A stretch of DNA of 64,000 bases from Anaerolineales bacterium (GTDB lineage Bacteria > Chloroflexota > Anaerolineae > Anaerolineales > Villigracilaceae). Both the position numbers and the translations under genes were made by a program. Below, one piece after another: positions 1 to 8,301 of this stretch. Under the pieces are notes generated by a model. It was not told where the DNA came from and made no database searches. It saw nothing but the letters and a program-made list of their open reading frames with translations. Where the stretch lies: the NCBI GenBank assembly GCA_015075725.1, contig JABTTV010000001.1, positions 2,790,001 to 2,854,000 of the forward strand, written 5' to 3'. The number at the start of each line of letters is the position of its first letter. Position 1 is the stretch's first letter.

Positions 1-1228
1 TCACAGGAGCGCCGCAGTCACCGGAGGCAGAGCAGGACAGATTACCGGTAACGCCCTGGAAATCCTTGGTGGCGTAGATGGCGTCACGCAGTGCCTTCAG
101 AGGAACATGGACTGTTCCATCGGCGTCCACGACAGCAACCTGCTCAAGCGCCGCAAAGAGAATGTTAGCTGCATCGTAGGCATGCGCATGGAAGGTGGAG
201 AGTGTGGAGCCGCCATATTTGGCAGTGTGCTTCTCGATGAAGCCGGCATAGTCACCGGTGAAGGCGCTGAAGTCCGGGCTGGAGAGGTACATGCCCACGG
301 TATTCGGGCCGCCACCCTTGAGCAGGTCGGCAGTGAAGATACCATCGGAGCCGGCGAGGTAGACGGTCTCGAGGCCGGCAACATCGCGCACCTGGGCAGT
401 GACGTAACCGCCAACTGCCACAAAGACCGGGTAGTAGATGAACTCAGGGCCGGCAGCGGCAATGGTGGTAAGCACGGGCTTCATATCCGTGGCATCCTTG
501 GCAACGGCTTCCTGGGCTACGATCGTTCCACCGAGTTTGACAAACTCATCCGCGAAAACCTGCTGAAGTGCCTGAGCATAAGCGGAACCATCATGGATGG
601 TGGCGGCCTTGGTGACCTTTAAGTAGTTATACGCGAACTCGGCAACAGCCTTGCCCTGGAAGGCATCGCTGTGGGCAGTGCGCAGATAACCATCGTAGTC
701 CGGGCCGCGATCGGGATTGCTGAGAGCCGGGCGGGTGTTCGACGGGGAGATGGTGGTCAAGCCAGCATTGGTGATGGCCGCGATACCGCCGACGGTCTCA
801 TCGGAACAACTCGAACCGATCAAGCCGACGAGCGAGGTATCGGAAGCCAGTTTGGCTGCCGCGGTAGCGCCACCTTCAGGGGTGCAGCCGCCATCTTCAG
901 TGGTAAGCAGGATCTCGTGACCCAGGAGCGTGCCGCCTTTGTCGTCAATGGCGATTTCAACGCCGCGCTTGGAGTCTTCACCGAGAGAGCTGTCAGCACC
1001 GGAAAGAACACCCCAATAGGCGATGTGAATAGGCTCGCCGGGGGCGATGTCCACGCAACGGAATTCATCAGTGCATTCAAAAGCAGCCGCGGCCTCAGTG
1101 GCGGGAGCCGCTTCGGTCATGGCTTCTTCAGTCATCGCAGCTTCGGTCGCAGCGGGGGCACCGCATGCGGCGAGCGCCATGCTGGCGATCACCAGCAGGG
1201 ACAGCAAAGCGAGTAAACGCTTGTTCAT
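1..1228 (-). CDS. ABC transporter solute-binding lipoprotein, LivK/branched-chain amino acid type (partial, C-terminus off left edge)
   Basis: Periplasmic-binding-protein-type receptor, expected to sit lipid-anchored outside the membrane and feed a branched-chain amino acid (or amide/urea) ABC importer. Translating the minus strand from ATG 1228 gives an unbroken frame of 409 codons to the window edge with no stop. The N-terminus is a lipoprotein signal ending in LAAC (Cys22), followed by a low-complexity Ala/Thr/Glu spacer. The type I binding fold starts around residue 68 (PIHIAYWGVLSG) and includes a GLIGSSCSDETV segment typical of LivK-like receptors. GGAGGAG lies 6-8 nt before the ATG. 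Membrane and ATPase partners are not in the window. Substrate is unknown. The plus-strand open frames over this gene are antisense shadows. Confidence 0.9.
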   Translation of the reverse strand, partial: MNKRLLALLSLLVIASMALAACGAPAATEAAMTEEAMTEAAPATEAAAAFECTDEFRCVDIAPGEPIHIAYWGVLSGADSSLGEDSKRGVEIAIDDKGGTLLGHEILLTTEDGGCTPEGGATAAAKLASDTSLVGLIGSSCSDETVGGIAAITNAGLTTISPSNTRPALSNPDRGPDYDGYLRTAHSDAFQGKAVAEFAYNYLKVTKAATIHDGSAYAQALQQVFADEFVKLGGTIVAQEAVAKDATDMKPVLTTIAAAGPEFIYYPVFVAVGGYVTAQVRDVAGLETVYLAGSDGIFTADLLKGGGPNTVGMYLSSPDFSAFTGDYAGFIEKHTAKYGGSTLSTFHAHAYDAANILFAALEQVAVVDADGTVHVPLKALRDAIYATKDFQGVTGNLSCSASGDCGAPV

Positions 1229-1263
1229 TTTCTTACTCCTCCAAAATTTATCGAAATTTGATT

Positions 1264-1330
1264 CCCGCAAATGCGGGGGACAACGAACAGGCAGACCAGA
1301 CGTGGGTGAGTCGGCGTCACCTCCTTTCAC
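1264..1330 (-). promoter_or_regulatory. Leader segment with an orphan Shine-Dalgarno and small hairpin
   Basis: The leader of the solute-binding protein carries a near-perfect anti-SD match, AAAGGAGGTGA (about 1328-1317), with no ATG at normal spacing. It is followed by a 6-bp hairpin CCCGCA/TGCGGG (1264-1277). A second, ordinary SD sits directly before the gene. The first could be a ribosome standby site. That role is inference. Confidence 0.35.
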
Positions 1331-1430
1331 GGTATGGATATACAAAGAAAGCCTAAAAACCCTGGCTATTGGATCTTTATGGCTTGCTTGCTAAAACTAA
1401 GATGAATACCCTGATATTCGCGAATGTCCA

Positions 1431-1459
1431 ATGATAAGGCGAATTTGACCTTCGGTCAA
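1431..1459 (-). promoter_or_regulatory. Promoter of the solute-binding protein gene with an inverted repeat over the -35
   Basis: Reading the minus strand, TTGACC (1459-1454) and TATCAT (1436-1431) are separated by 17 bp. The -35 hexamer is one arm of a perfect inverted repeat, TTGACC-GAA-GGTCAA (1445-1459), which could be a repressor operator. The implied 5' UTR is about 195 nt. Confidence 0.6.
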
Positions 1460-1508
1460 GCGTTATTGTCCATACCAGCCGAAAAATTAGAGCACGCTTA
1501 TCTGGATT

Positions 1509-1997
1509 CTATTTCTCTGCGGGCTTGTAGAGGAGCTGTTCGCGGACGCGCAAATCCGTGTTGCGGATTTTCATTGCGAGGTCGGCGGCAAGGTTGTACA
1601 TCAGGCGGTAACCGAGCTGGGGATACGTCTCGCAGAGCATGACGATCTTGTCGCGCGGGATGACCAGGAGCCGGGTGTCTTTTTGTGCCGCGCGCGCCGT
1701 TGCGGACCGCAAGCCTTCATCGACCAACGCCACTTCGCCGAAGGATTGCCCTCTTCTCAAACGAGCAACTACCGTGTCGTTTTTCACGAGCGATCCTGTC
1801 GTGCCGCGGTTGATCAAAATATCCACCTCTCCCTGTACGATCACATACAATTCCTTGCTGCCGCTGTTTTCCTGAAAGACGATCTGATTTGCGTCGAAAA
1901 CCACTTCCCGGCAAAGATTGGCGACCAGTTCCAATTGCGTCGGCGTGAATTGATAGAAAATATCGCTTTGTTTCAGAAAGTTGACAAGATTGCTCAT
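1509..1997 (-). CDS. Stand-alone cyclic-nucleotide-binding (Crp-like effector) domain protein
   Basis: A 162-residue protein consisting of one cNMP-binding beta-barrel and no DNA-binding helix-turn-helix. The phosphate-binding cassette is visible at about residues 85-105: GQSFGEVALVDEG followed by LRSATARA, with the Glu and Arg that contact cyclic phosphate in CRP/PKA-type domains. The N-terminus (SDIFYQFTPTQLELVANL) matches the helix preceding such domains. GAAAGG lies upstream of the ATG. It stands alone between the binding-protein leader and the LysM/M23 gene on the same strand. Likely a cytosolic sensor acting on a partner protein. Partner and ligand are unknown. Confidence 0.85.
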   Translation of the reverse strand: MSNLVNFLKQSDIFYQFTPTQLELVANLCREVVFDANQIVFQENSGSKELYVIVQGEVDILINRGTTGSLVKNDTVVARLRRGQSFGEVALVDEGLRSATARAAQKDTRLLVIPRDKIVMLCETYPQLGYRLMYNLAADLAMKIRNTDLRVREQLLYKPAEK

Positions 1998-2053
1998 GAC
2001 GAAGAACCTTTCAGGAGTTTAGCATAACCGAGGATGAAGGGCAACGCATCGCG

Positions 2054-3460
2054 CTACGGGTAGGTCTGATTCAACCAATCGAGCGGATCCACCTGGATGC
2101 CGTTCACCCACAATTCCCAATGCAGATGCGCGCCGGTCACACGACCTGTTCCGCCCACCAGACCGATCACATCCCCCAAACTGACAGACTGCCCCACGAA
2201 GACTTGGATTTCGGACTGATGCCAGAATCCGCTGTAAACGCCCCAGCCATGGTCGATGACCGTCGCGTTCCCGCGCACGGTCCACGGACCGGCAAAGACC
2301 ACAACTCCTGCCGCAGGAGCGGTGATGGGCAGCCCATCACCGCCGCCGAAATCCAACCCGGTGTGGAAGCCTTCGACGGATACTGTCGTTCCCTGGCCGA
2401 TGTATGTGCGGCGGTTTCCATACCGCGACGTGAAATATGTTGACTCCGCGTAGGCGATGGCGGGAGAAATAAATTCGCCGACCCATAACCGGTTGGGCGT
2501 GGCAGGTGTTGTGATAGCGATCAATTGCTGTAATTCGGCTTCGGTGGATGCCGGGTCAATGGTGGCGGGATCTACATAAAGAAGCGGGTCTTCAGGATAA
2601 TTTCCCGAAACGATCAGAACCAACTGTTCATAGAATTGGGTGCTGCCATCCGGCAAGGTCGCATCGAGGCGCAAAGGATACACACCCGGATCAAGCAATG
2701 CGTGAACGCCTTGTAGCGCCACTTGCAGGCCGCCCTGGCTTGGAAAAAAGTGAAGCGGATGATCCACCAGCACCCCGCCGAGGCTGACACCCGGTTGTGC
2801 GGTGACGCTGATCACTCCCGTGCCGCCTTGTTTGATTGGCAGGTCGCGGATCTCCGCGCTGATGAACGCGGAAGGCAATCCGCTGGCGTTGTTCCCACCG
2901 TCTTCACCGGGAACATAAAGCGTATCGCCCGGTAAACCGGACCAGGAACCTTCAAGATGGTTAATGCTGGTGAGAGACCATACATCGGTATTGTTCTTGA
3001 CCGCGAATTCCAGCATGGATTCTCCCGTCGCAGGCGAGACTCTCCTGCTGTATTGGGTTTGATCCTGGATGGGCACGATCATGTTTGCCCCGACATAAAA
3101 CTCGCTTGGACTGACAACACGATTGAGTTTCCGAAATAGTTCGTCGGGAACCTGGGTTTGCCGCATCAGGCTTCGATATGAATCCCCAAAGTTGATGAAT
3201 TTCGTGTCGAGAATGCCGGAAATTCCCTCGAGGCCCGGGATGATCAGCTGCTGTCCAACTGCGAGCGTGTTTGGGTCTGCAATGCCGTTGACAGCGAGCA
3301 GGTCATCGAGGCTGACGCCGAACCGCGCCGCGATGGAATACAAGCTGTCCCCCTGCTGAACGATGTAGATCGGTCCGGTGCCTTCCTGTGCGCGAGCCGG
3401 TGTCGAAGGGACGAGAATCGCTATCAATAAAAGGAAAGCGATGAAATTACGTTTATACAT
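2054..3460 (-). CDS. Secreted LysM-M23 peptidoglycan endopeptidase
   Basis: Predicted exported cell-wall hydrolase of 468 residues. The N-terminus is a signal peptide (MYKRNFIAFLLL to TPARAQ). One clear LysM repeat follows at about residues 30-76 (YIVQQGDSLYSIAARFGV), then two degenerate LysM-like segments. The C-terminal M23 domain (about 350-460) keeps the zinc ligands: HTGLDF supplies His and Asp, and GAHLHWEL supplies the HxH pair. ATG 3460 was chosen because it begins the signal peptide; a longer in-frame extension to 3574 lies inside the DUF192 gene. The ATG overlaps the upstream DUF192 stop region by 8 bp, so the two are probably translationally coupled. Confidence 0.88.
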   Translation of the reverse strand: MYKRNFIAFLLLIAILVPSTPARAQEGTGPIYIVQQGDSLYSIAARFGVSLDDLLAVNGIADPNTLAVGQQLIIPGLEGISGILDTKFINFGDSYRSLMRQTQVPDELFRKLNRVVSPSEFYVGANMIVPIQDQTQYSRRVSPATGESMLEFAVKNNTDVWSLTSINHLEGSWSGLPGDTLYVPGEDGGNNASGLPSAFISAEIRDLPIKQGGTGVISVTAQPGVSLGGVLVDHPLHFFPSQGGLQVALQGVHALLDPGVYPLRLDATLPDGSTQFYEQLVLIVSGNYPEDPLLYVDPATIDPASTEAELQQLIAITTPATPNRLWVGEFISPAIAYAESTYFTSRYGNRRTYIGQGTTVSVEGFHTGLDFGGGDGLPITAPAAGVVVFAGPWTVRGNATVIDHGWGVYSGFWHQSEIQVFVGQSVSLGDVIGLVGGTGRVTGAHLHWELWVNGIQVDPLDWLNQTYP

Positions 3461-3824
3461 CTTTGATTTCGACTTTATCGCCGATCTCATAGTCTCCCCA
3501 GCGATCCGGGTGTAATTCCAAAGTATATTTTGCGTCCTCTTTGGGGAAGTAGGCTGGCTTCCATGATTTGGCAATGACTTTGTCCACCACCTTCATCTCG
3601 GAATTGATCCAAAACACGGCGAGATCGAAAGGGACGAAGAACATGTGAATGGACGTGTCGAGGCGTGAATCGCGCTTCTCGACGAGCAGCAAGCCTTCAT
3701 CAGGTTCGAGGCGCGGCCGGAACATCAAGCCGCGGAGTCGGCAGGAAAACGAGTCGCAATATCCAGCCCTTGCGGGTCGTATGAGCGGTCTGCTGAGGTT
3801 GATGACGGAAACGGTGCGGGCCAT
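3453..3824 (-). CDS. DUF192 family protein
   Basis: A 123-residue protein of the DUF192 (COG1430) family. It shows the family hallmarks: CRLRGLMFRPRLEPDEGLLL, then SIHMFFVPFDLAVFWIN, then a VVDKVIAKSWKPAYFPKEDAKYTLEL-like stretch and the closing GDKVEI. Biochemical role is not established for the family. Unlike many members it has no signal peptide here. It lies just upstream of, and overlaps, the LysM/M23 gene. Confidence 0.85.
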   Translation of the reverse strand: MARTVSVINLSRPLIRPARAGYCDSFSCRLRGLMFRPRLEPDEGLLLVEKRDSRLDTSIHMFFVPFDLAVFWINSEMKVVDKVIAKSWKPAYFPKEDAKYTLELHPDRWGDYEIGDKVEIKDV

Positions 3825-3835
3825 ATTAGTTCAAG

Positions 3836-3858
3836 AAAAAGGCGGCGTATTCGCCGCC
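3836..3858 (-). terminator. Intrinsic terminator of the receiver-domain gene
   Basis: On the minus strand, GGCGGCG-AATA-CGCCGCC is followed by TTTTT, directly downstream of the stop of the receiver gene at 3868 and before the DUF192 start. Confidence 0.85.
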
Positions 3859-3867
3859 CGGTTTGGG

Positions 3868-4254
3868 TTATTTCTGGCTGAATACCCTCTCCACGCTGTC
3901 CAATAATTCCTGGGGGCTGAATGGCTTGGCAATATAGTCATCCACCTTGGCGATGTGCAAGCCGAGCACTTTGTCTATGTTCTGCGCCTTGGCAGTGACG
4001 ACGATGACTGGGATGTTTCGCAGCGCCTGGTCGGCTTTCATTTGTTGATATACTTCCCACCCGTCCATATCCGGCATCATCAGATCGAGCAGGACAAGGT
4101 CCGGATGCAGTTCGCGCACAAGGCGGATACCCTCCACGCCGCCTGCGGCACCCTGGACGTTAAAGCCTTTGCGGGCGAGGATCAACCGGATCAGGTCGAT
4201 CATTTCAGGCTCGTCTTCGACGCACAGGATGGTCTTTGCAATTGTTTCATCCAT
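3868..4254 (-). CDS. Single-domain response regulator (receiver only)
   Basis: CheY-like receiver of 128 residues with no output domain. Acidic pocket ILCVEDEP, phospho-acceptor Asp in VLLDLMMPDMDGW (residue 57 from this start), Thr/Ala switch in VIVVTAKA and conserved Lys in YIAKPFSP are all present. ATG 4254 is preferred because the receiver fold begins immediately after it and AAAGG lies upstream; an in-frame ATG at 4284 adds ten residues and cannot be excluded. No kinase is adjacent, so it probably works as a phosphate carrier or by protein contact. Confidence 0.88.
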   Translation of the reverse strand: MDETIAKTILCVEDEPEMIDLIRLILARKGFNVQGAAGGVEGIRLVRELHPDLVLLDLMMPDMDGWEVYQQMKADQALRNIPVIVVTAKAQNIDKVLGLHIAKVDDYIAKPFSPQELLDSVERVFSQK

Positions 4255-4304
4255 ATGGTTCTGCCTTTGAATCAAGTTTACCATAAAGACCCCGGGCGAT
4301 TTCC

Positions 4305-5066
4305 ATGAATATAATTACCTGGAACGTGAACGGAATCCGTGCGGCATTGGGAAGGAACGCATTGGATTGGGCATTCGAAAAAGAGCCGGACGCCCTGTGT
4401 TTGCAGGAAGTTAAAGCCCGCCCCGATCAATTGGATGAAAAATTGGCATCCCGCTTGAAGTTGCCTTTTCAGTGGAACCCCGCCGCGCGAGCAGGTTACA
4501 GCGGGGTTGCAACTTTTTTCAAAACCGAACCGGATGAATCCAAGCTCGGTATGGACGACCCTGAATTCGATGTGGAAGGGCGTATCATACAGACCTGTTG
4601 GGGAAATCTACGCCTCGTCAACGCTTACTTTCCGAGCGGCCAGCGCGGGCATGATCGCGTGGATTACAAACTCCGTTTTTACGCCCGCCTGTTGGAGGTC
4701 TGCCAGTCGCTTCATTCCAAGGGGGAATTGCTCATCGTCACTGGCGACTTCAACACCGCTCACATGCCCATTGATTTGAAGAATCCCAGGGCGAATTCCC
4801 GGACTTCCGGCTTCCTCCCGGAGGAACGGGCATGGGTTCAGAAGTACCTCGATCATGGCTTTGTGGATGTCTACCGACGCCTCTACCCGGAACGCGTCCA
4901 ATATACCTGGTGGACCTACCGCCTCGATGCCCGCGCCCGGGGAATCGGCTGGCGGCTGGACTATTTCCTCGTTTCTGAAGCTTTGATGTCAAGGGTCAAG
5001 GATGTCATCATTCACGACGGGGTAATTGGGTCGGACCATTGCCCGGTGGAACTGGTGATGGACTGA
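4305..5066 (+). CDS. xth: Exodeoxyribonuclease III
   Basis: Magnesium-dependent AP endonuclease/3'-5' exonuclease of the EEP (DNase I-like) fold, 253 residues, acting in base excision repair. Visible motifs in order: MNIITWNVNGIRAAL (metal site), LQEVKAR (catalytic Glu), YSGVATF, GDFNTAH (Asp/Asn), YTWWTYR, GWRLDYFLVS and the C-terminal SDHCPVELV with the catalytic Asp-His pair. Full length for the XthA family. It is divergent from the receiver gene, with only about 50 bp between their starts. Confidence 0.95.
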   Translation: MNIITWNVNGIRAALGRNALDWAFEKEPDALCLQEVKARPDQLDEKLASRLKLPFQWNPAARAGYSGVATFFKTEPDESKLGMDDPEFDVEGRIIQTCWGNLRLVNAYFPSGQRGHDRVDYKLRFYARLLEVCQSLHSKGELLIVTGDFNTAHMPIDLKNPRANSRTSGFLPEERAWVQKYLDHGFVDVYRRLYPERVQYTWWTYRLDARARGIGWRLDYFLVSEALMSRVKDVIIHDGVIGSDHCPVELVMD

Positions 5067-5151
5067 TTGTGTCAGGATTCCTCATCGCGTTCTCACCATG
5101 TTAGAGAATCGTAATAATAAAACACCTGTACGCCTCGTCTGGGAAGCGGCT

Positions 5152-5160
5152 TGGTATAAT
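5152..5160 (+). promoter_or_regulatory. Extended -10 promoter of ftsH
   Basis: TGG-TATAAT (5152-5160) is an extended -10 element with no good -35. The predicted start of transcription lies about 20 nt before the GTG start codon. Confidence 0.6.
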
Positions 5161-5189
5161 GCTTATGTCAGAAAGTTTTGGAGGATTCT

Positions 5190-7049
5190 GTGAATTCCCG
5201 TGGTCAACCGTTTTTTGTGTATTTTCTATTGCTCGTAGCCATCGGAGCGATGATCTTCATTGGCATGCGGGATACATCGACGTCCGTGGAGCCGCTCACC
5301 ATTAGCGAGGTGGCGCGGATGATCCAGGCGGGGCAGGTCGCGCGCATCATCATCGAAAGCGACGATTCCATCCGCGTGATCAAGGTCAACGGCTCGGAGG
5401 AAACCGCTCTCGAGTCCCGTAAGGAGGCGGATACCACGCTGGTGGAACAACTCCGCGAGTATGGTGTCACTCCTGAGCAGCTATCCGGGATGAATATCGA
5501 AGTCAGCGCGCCTTCCGTTTGGGGCGGGGTGTTGAGCGGCGCGCTGTATCTGCTTCCGGTTCTCTTCATGGGCGGGCTTTTATGGTTCATTTTCCGCCAG
5601 GCGCAGGGCAGCAACAACGCGGCGATGTCCTTTGGCAAGTCGCGCGCGCGAATGTTCAGCGGTGAACATCCCACAGTGACCTTTGCGGATGTTGCCGGCG
5701 CGGACGAAGCCAAGCAGGAACTGGCAGAGATCGTCGAGTTCCTGAAAGAGCCGCAGAAGTTCATTCAACTCGGCGCGCGGATTCCCAAAGGCGTTTTATT
5801 GGTGGGTCCTCCCGGAACCGGTAAAACCCTTCTTTCCAAAGCTGTGTCTGGTGAAGCAGGCGTGCCCTTCTTTTCCATCTCCGGTTCCGAGTTCGTGGAA
5901 ATGTTCGTGGGCGTGGGTGCTAGCCGCGTGCGCGATCTGTTCGACCAAGCCAAGCGCCATTCGCCATGTATTATTTTCGTAGACGAAATTGATGCGGTGG
6001 GTCGCCAGCGCGGAGCTGGTCTCGGCGGTTCACACGATGAACGCGAACAAACCCTCAACCAGATGCTGGTCGAAATGGACGGCTTCGACACAGATACAAA
6101 CGTCATCATCATCGCCGCCACCAACCGCCCCGACATCCTCGACCCGGCTTTGCTGCGCCCCGGTCGCTTTGACCGCCGCGTTACACTCGACCGCCCCGAT
6201 GTGAAGGGACGCGAAGCCATCCTCAAAGTTCACGTTAAGGGCAAGCCCTTGGAACCGGATGCCGATCTCGCATCTGTGGCGCGAGGGACGCCCGGTTTTG
6301 CTGGCGCTGACCTTGAAAACCTCGTCAATGAAGCGGCGATTTTGTCTGCCCGCCGCAACAAGAAATCCATTGGCCAACCCGAATTGGAAGAAGCCATCGA
6401 ACGCGTGGTGATGGGACCGGAACGCAAGAGCCGCCTCATCTCGGATGAAGAGAAGCGCATCATCGCCTACCATGAAGCTGGTCATGCCATCGTTGCCAAT
6501 GCCATCGCTGAAGCGGACCCCGTCCAAAAAGTCACCATCGTCGGTCGCGGACAGGCTGGCGGCGTGACCTGGTTCCGCCCGGATGAAGACCGCATCCTTA
6601 TGTCCCGCAAGAAAATGATCGCCACCCTCGCCATGGCGTTGGGCGGCCGCGCCGCTGAAGAATTGATCTTCGACGACATTACCTCCGGCGCTTCCGGTGA
6701 TATCGAGCAGGTAACTCGCATGGCTCGCGCCATGGTTACGAGACTTGGCATGAGTTCTGAAATGGGCACCCTTGCATATGGACAGAAAGAAGAGTTGATT
6801 TTCCTTGGGCGTGAAATTTCCGAACAGCGTGATTATTCTGAAGCCGTCGCCGAGCAGATCGACCGCGAAGTCCGCAAACTGGTGGAGGACGCGTACAAGC
6901 AAGCCCGCGCCACGGTGAAGAAATATCGCAAGCAGTTGGATGCTGTGGCAAGGAAACTTTTGGAAGTCGAATCCATCACCCGCGACGAGTTCGAAGCGAT
7001 CTTCCCGCCGCCGTTTGGCAAGAAAAGCGGAACTCCGCAACTTGCGTAA
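5190..7049 (+). CDS. ftsH: ATP-dependent zinc metalloprotease FtsH
   Basis: Membrane-anchored AAA+ protease degrading misassembled membrane proteins and short-lived regulators; 619 residues. Two transmembrane helices (about 8-25 and 105-130) bracket a small extracytoplasmic domain. The AAA module has Walker A GPPGTGKT (206-213), Walker [12 protein letters not shown] and the second region of homology ending in [10 protein letters not shown]. The zinc protease motif HEAGH is at 428-432. GTG 5190 is chosen because GGAGG (5180-5184) is spaced 5 nt before it; an upstream in-frame TTG at 5178 would place that SD inside the coding region. Monocistronic, with an extended -10 upstream and a strong terminator downstream. 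Confidence 0.96.
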   Translation: MNSRGQPFFVYFLLLVAIGAMIFIGMRDTSTSVEPLTISEVARMIQAGQVARIIIESDDSIRVIKVNGSEETALESRKEADTTLVEQLREYGVTPEQLSGMNIEVSAPSVWGGVLSGALYLLPVLFMGGLLWFIFRQAQGSNNAAMSFGKSRARMFSGEHPTVTFADVAGADEAKQELAEIVEFLKEPQKFIQLGARIPKGVLLVGPPGTGKTLLSKAVSGEAGVPFFSISGSEFVEMFVGVGASRVRDLFDQAKRHSPCIIFVDEIDAVGRQRGAGLGGSHDEREQTLNQMLVEMDGFDTDTNVIIIAATNRPDILDPALLRPGRFDRRVTLDRPDVKGREAILKVHVKGKPLEPDADLASVARGTPGFAGADLENLVNEAAILSARRNKKSIGQPELEEAIERVVMGPERKSRLISDEEKRIIAYHEAGHAIVANAIAEADPVQKVTIVGRGQAGGVTWFRPDEDRILMSRKKMIATLAMALGGRAAEELIFDDITSGASGDIEQVTRMARAMVTRLGMSSEMGTLAYGQKEELIFLGREISEQRDYSEAVAEQIDREVRKLVEDAYKQARATVKKYRKQLDAVARKLLEVESITRDEFEAIFPPPFGKKSGTPQLA

Positions 7050-7066
7050 AATCGATCTTGACCTGG

Positions 7067-7097
7067 AGCCCCGGTGAAACTGCCGGGGCTTTTTTTT
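7067..7097 (+). terminator. Intrinsic terminator of ftsH
   Basis: AGCCCCGG (7067-7074), an 8-nt loop and CCGGGGCT (7083-7090) form a perfect 8-bp stem running into eight T residues. Confidence 0.95.
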
Positions 7098-7124
7098 ATT
7101 CAGTTACCATTCATTATGCCTTGA

Positions 7125-7130
7125 TAGTAT
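7125..7130 (+). promoter_or_regulatory. Possible -10 box for a leaderless start of the NAGPA-like gene
   Basis: TAGTAT ends 7 nt before ATG 7138, the spacing expected when transcription starts at the start codon. No SD is evident. The match to the -10 consensus is only 4 of 6. Confidence 0.3.
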
Positions 7131-7137
7131 CCATGGA

Positions 7138-8016
7138 ATGAGAAATAAAAACCTCCGCATAATTTGGGCCGTAACCCTTGTGTTGTTTTTACTTCCCGGG
7201 GTTTATGCTTTGTTTACACTTGGACGGCCCGCCCCGGTCCCGGTCAAACGGCAACTTTTTGAAGGGGTGATCTATCGGCGTATCGTCCGCTACCTGCCGT
7301 ATGCGATGATCGCACACGTGGTCGTGATCGACAGGAAAGAGGATGATTTCCGCTTTTTGGTGACACCACCGAATGAAATGGAAGGCGGCGCAATGAAGGC
7401 GCGGACCACGTCGGAGTTCTTGAAGGAATTCGGCATTCAAATCGCCATCAATGGAGATGGTTTCTATCCATGGTGGTCGCGTTCACCTGTGGATTATTAC
7501 CCTCACAGCGGAGACCCTGTCACACCCTTGGGGTTTTCTGCTTCGAGCGGGAATGTTTATGCGGATGGATTGAAGGATGAAGAGCTGGAACCAACATTAT
7601 ATGTGAGCCGCCGAAACGAACTGACCTTTAACCTGCCGCCCAATAAGATTTTCCATGCGCTTTCCGGTGACAGGATGTTGATCCTGGGCGGCGAGATCGC
7701 GGCTGGATTAGACGATTCGATCCTGCATCCGCGCACGGCGATAGGGGTGAACCGCAATGGGCGTTATGTGATCCTGGTTGTAGTGGACGGCCGGCAGCCA
7801 TTCTACAGCAGCGGCGCGACGTATCAGGACCTTGCCGAATTACTGAAGGATTTCAACGCCCATTTTGCCATGGCGCTGGACGGCGGCGGTTCCGCTACGC
7901 TCGTCGTGCAGGGTGAAAATGGAAGAGCGGAGATATTGAACTCGCCGATCGATAATTACATTCCGGGTCGGGAACGTCCGATTGCAAATCATTTCGGTGT
8001 GTTTATTGGTGAGTGA
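7138..8016 (+). CDS. Phosphodiester glycosidase (NAGPA/DUF2233) family exoprotein
   Basis: A 292-residue protein with an N-terminal membrane-spanning or signal segment (about residues 9-28) and an extracytoplasmic NAGPA-like domain. Family motifs are clear: AINGDGFYPWW, PRTAIGVNRNGRYVILVVVDGR and the glycine-rich LDGGGSATLVV, ending in RPIANHFGVF. Relatives hydrolyse phosphodiester-linked sugars or modify cell-surface glycans; the substrate here is unknown. It has its own terminator and sits alone between ftsH and the cohesin/dockerin genes. Confidence 0.82.
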   Translation: MRNKNLRIIWAVTLVLFLLPGVYALFTLGRPAPVPVKRQLFEGVIYRRIVRYLPYAMIAHVVVIDRKEDDFRFLVTPPNEMEGGAMKARTTSEFLKEFGIQIAINGDGFYPWWSRSPVDYYPHSGDPVTPLGFSASSGNVYADGLKDEELEPTLYVSRRNELTFNLPPNKIFHALSGDRMLILGGEIAAGLDDSILHPRTAIGVNRNGRYVILVVVDGRQPFYSSGATYQDLAELLKDFNAHFAMALDGGGSATLVVQGENGRAEILNSPIDNYIPGRERPIANHFGVFIGE

Positions 8017-8029
8017 CGAATAAACCTCG

Positions 8030-8068
8030 ATCAAGACCCGCTTCATCTGAAACGGGTCTTGATTTTTT
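8030..8068 (+). terminator. Intrinsic terminator after the NAGPA-like gene
   Basis: ATCAAGACCCG (8030-8040) and CGGGTCTTGAT (8053-8063) pair perfectly over 11 bp around a 12-nt loop and run into T residues. Confidence 0.93.
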
Positions 8069-8077
8069 ATGGGGAAA

Positions 8078-8120
8078 TTGCAATAAAGGGCACTTGGGAA
8101 TTGCAATTATTTTGCAATAA
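8078..8120. repeat. Three TTGCAAT direct repeats upstream of the first dockerin gene
   Basis: TTGCAATAA at 8078-8086, TTGCAAT at 8101-8107 and TTGCAATAA at 8112-8120. Start-to-start spacings are 23 and 11 bp, about two and one helical turns, so one protein could contact all three on the same face. Possible operator. The rest of the 8069-8301 gap shows a short upstream reading frame and AT-rich DNA only. Confidence 0.35.
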
Positions 8121-8301
8121 GGCGGCAACTTACCTGTAACGCGCGCCTTCGATTTGAAACAATAGAATTTAATTGGCTTATAAGTTTTCATTATTGAAGC
8201 GCCTTAATTGGCAGTTTGGAGGAGATATACATATTAATGAACCTCTTTTTATTAAGCTGTCGCAGTTCTGCATCCAGCTTCCAATCAAAAAGGAGAAAAC
8301 A

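Noticed and set aside
107..1216. Plus-strand open frames over the left end
   Set aside because: They are antisense to the solute-binding lipoprotein, which has a signal peptide, an SD, a promoter and clear family motifs on the minus strand.
8221..8234. Vector contamination, because GGAGATATACATAT matches a common expression-vector ribosome-binding site
   Set aside because: The match is short and the surrounding sequence is continuous native DNA.
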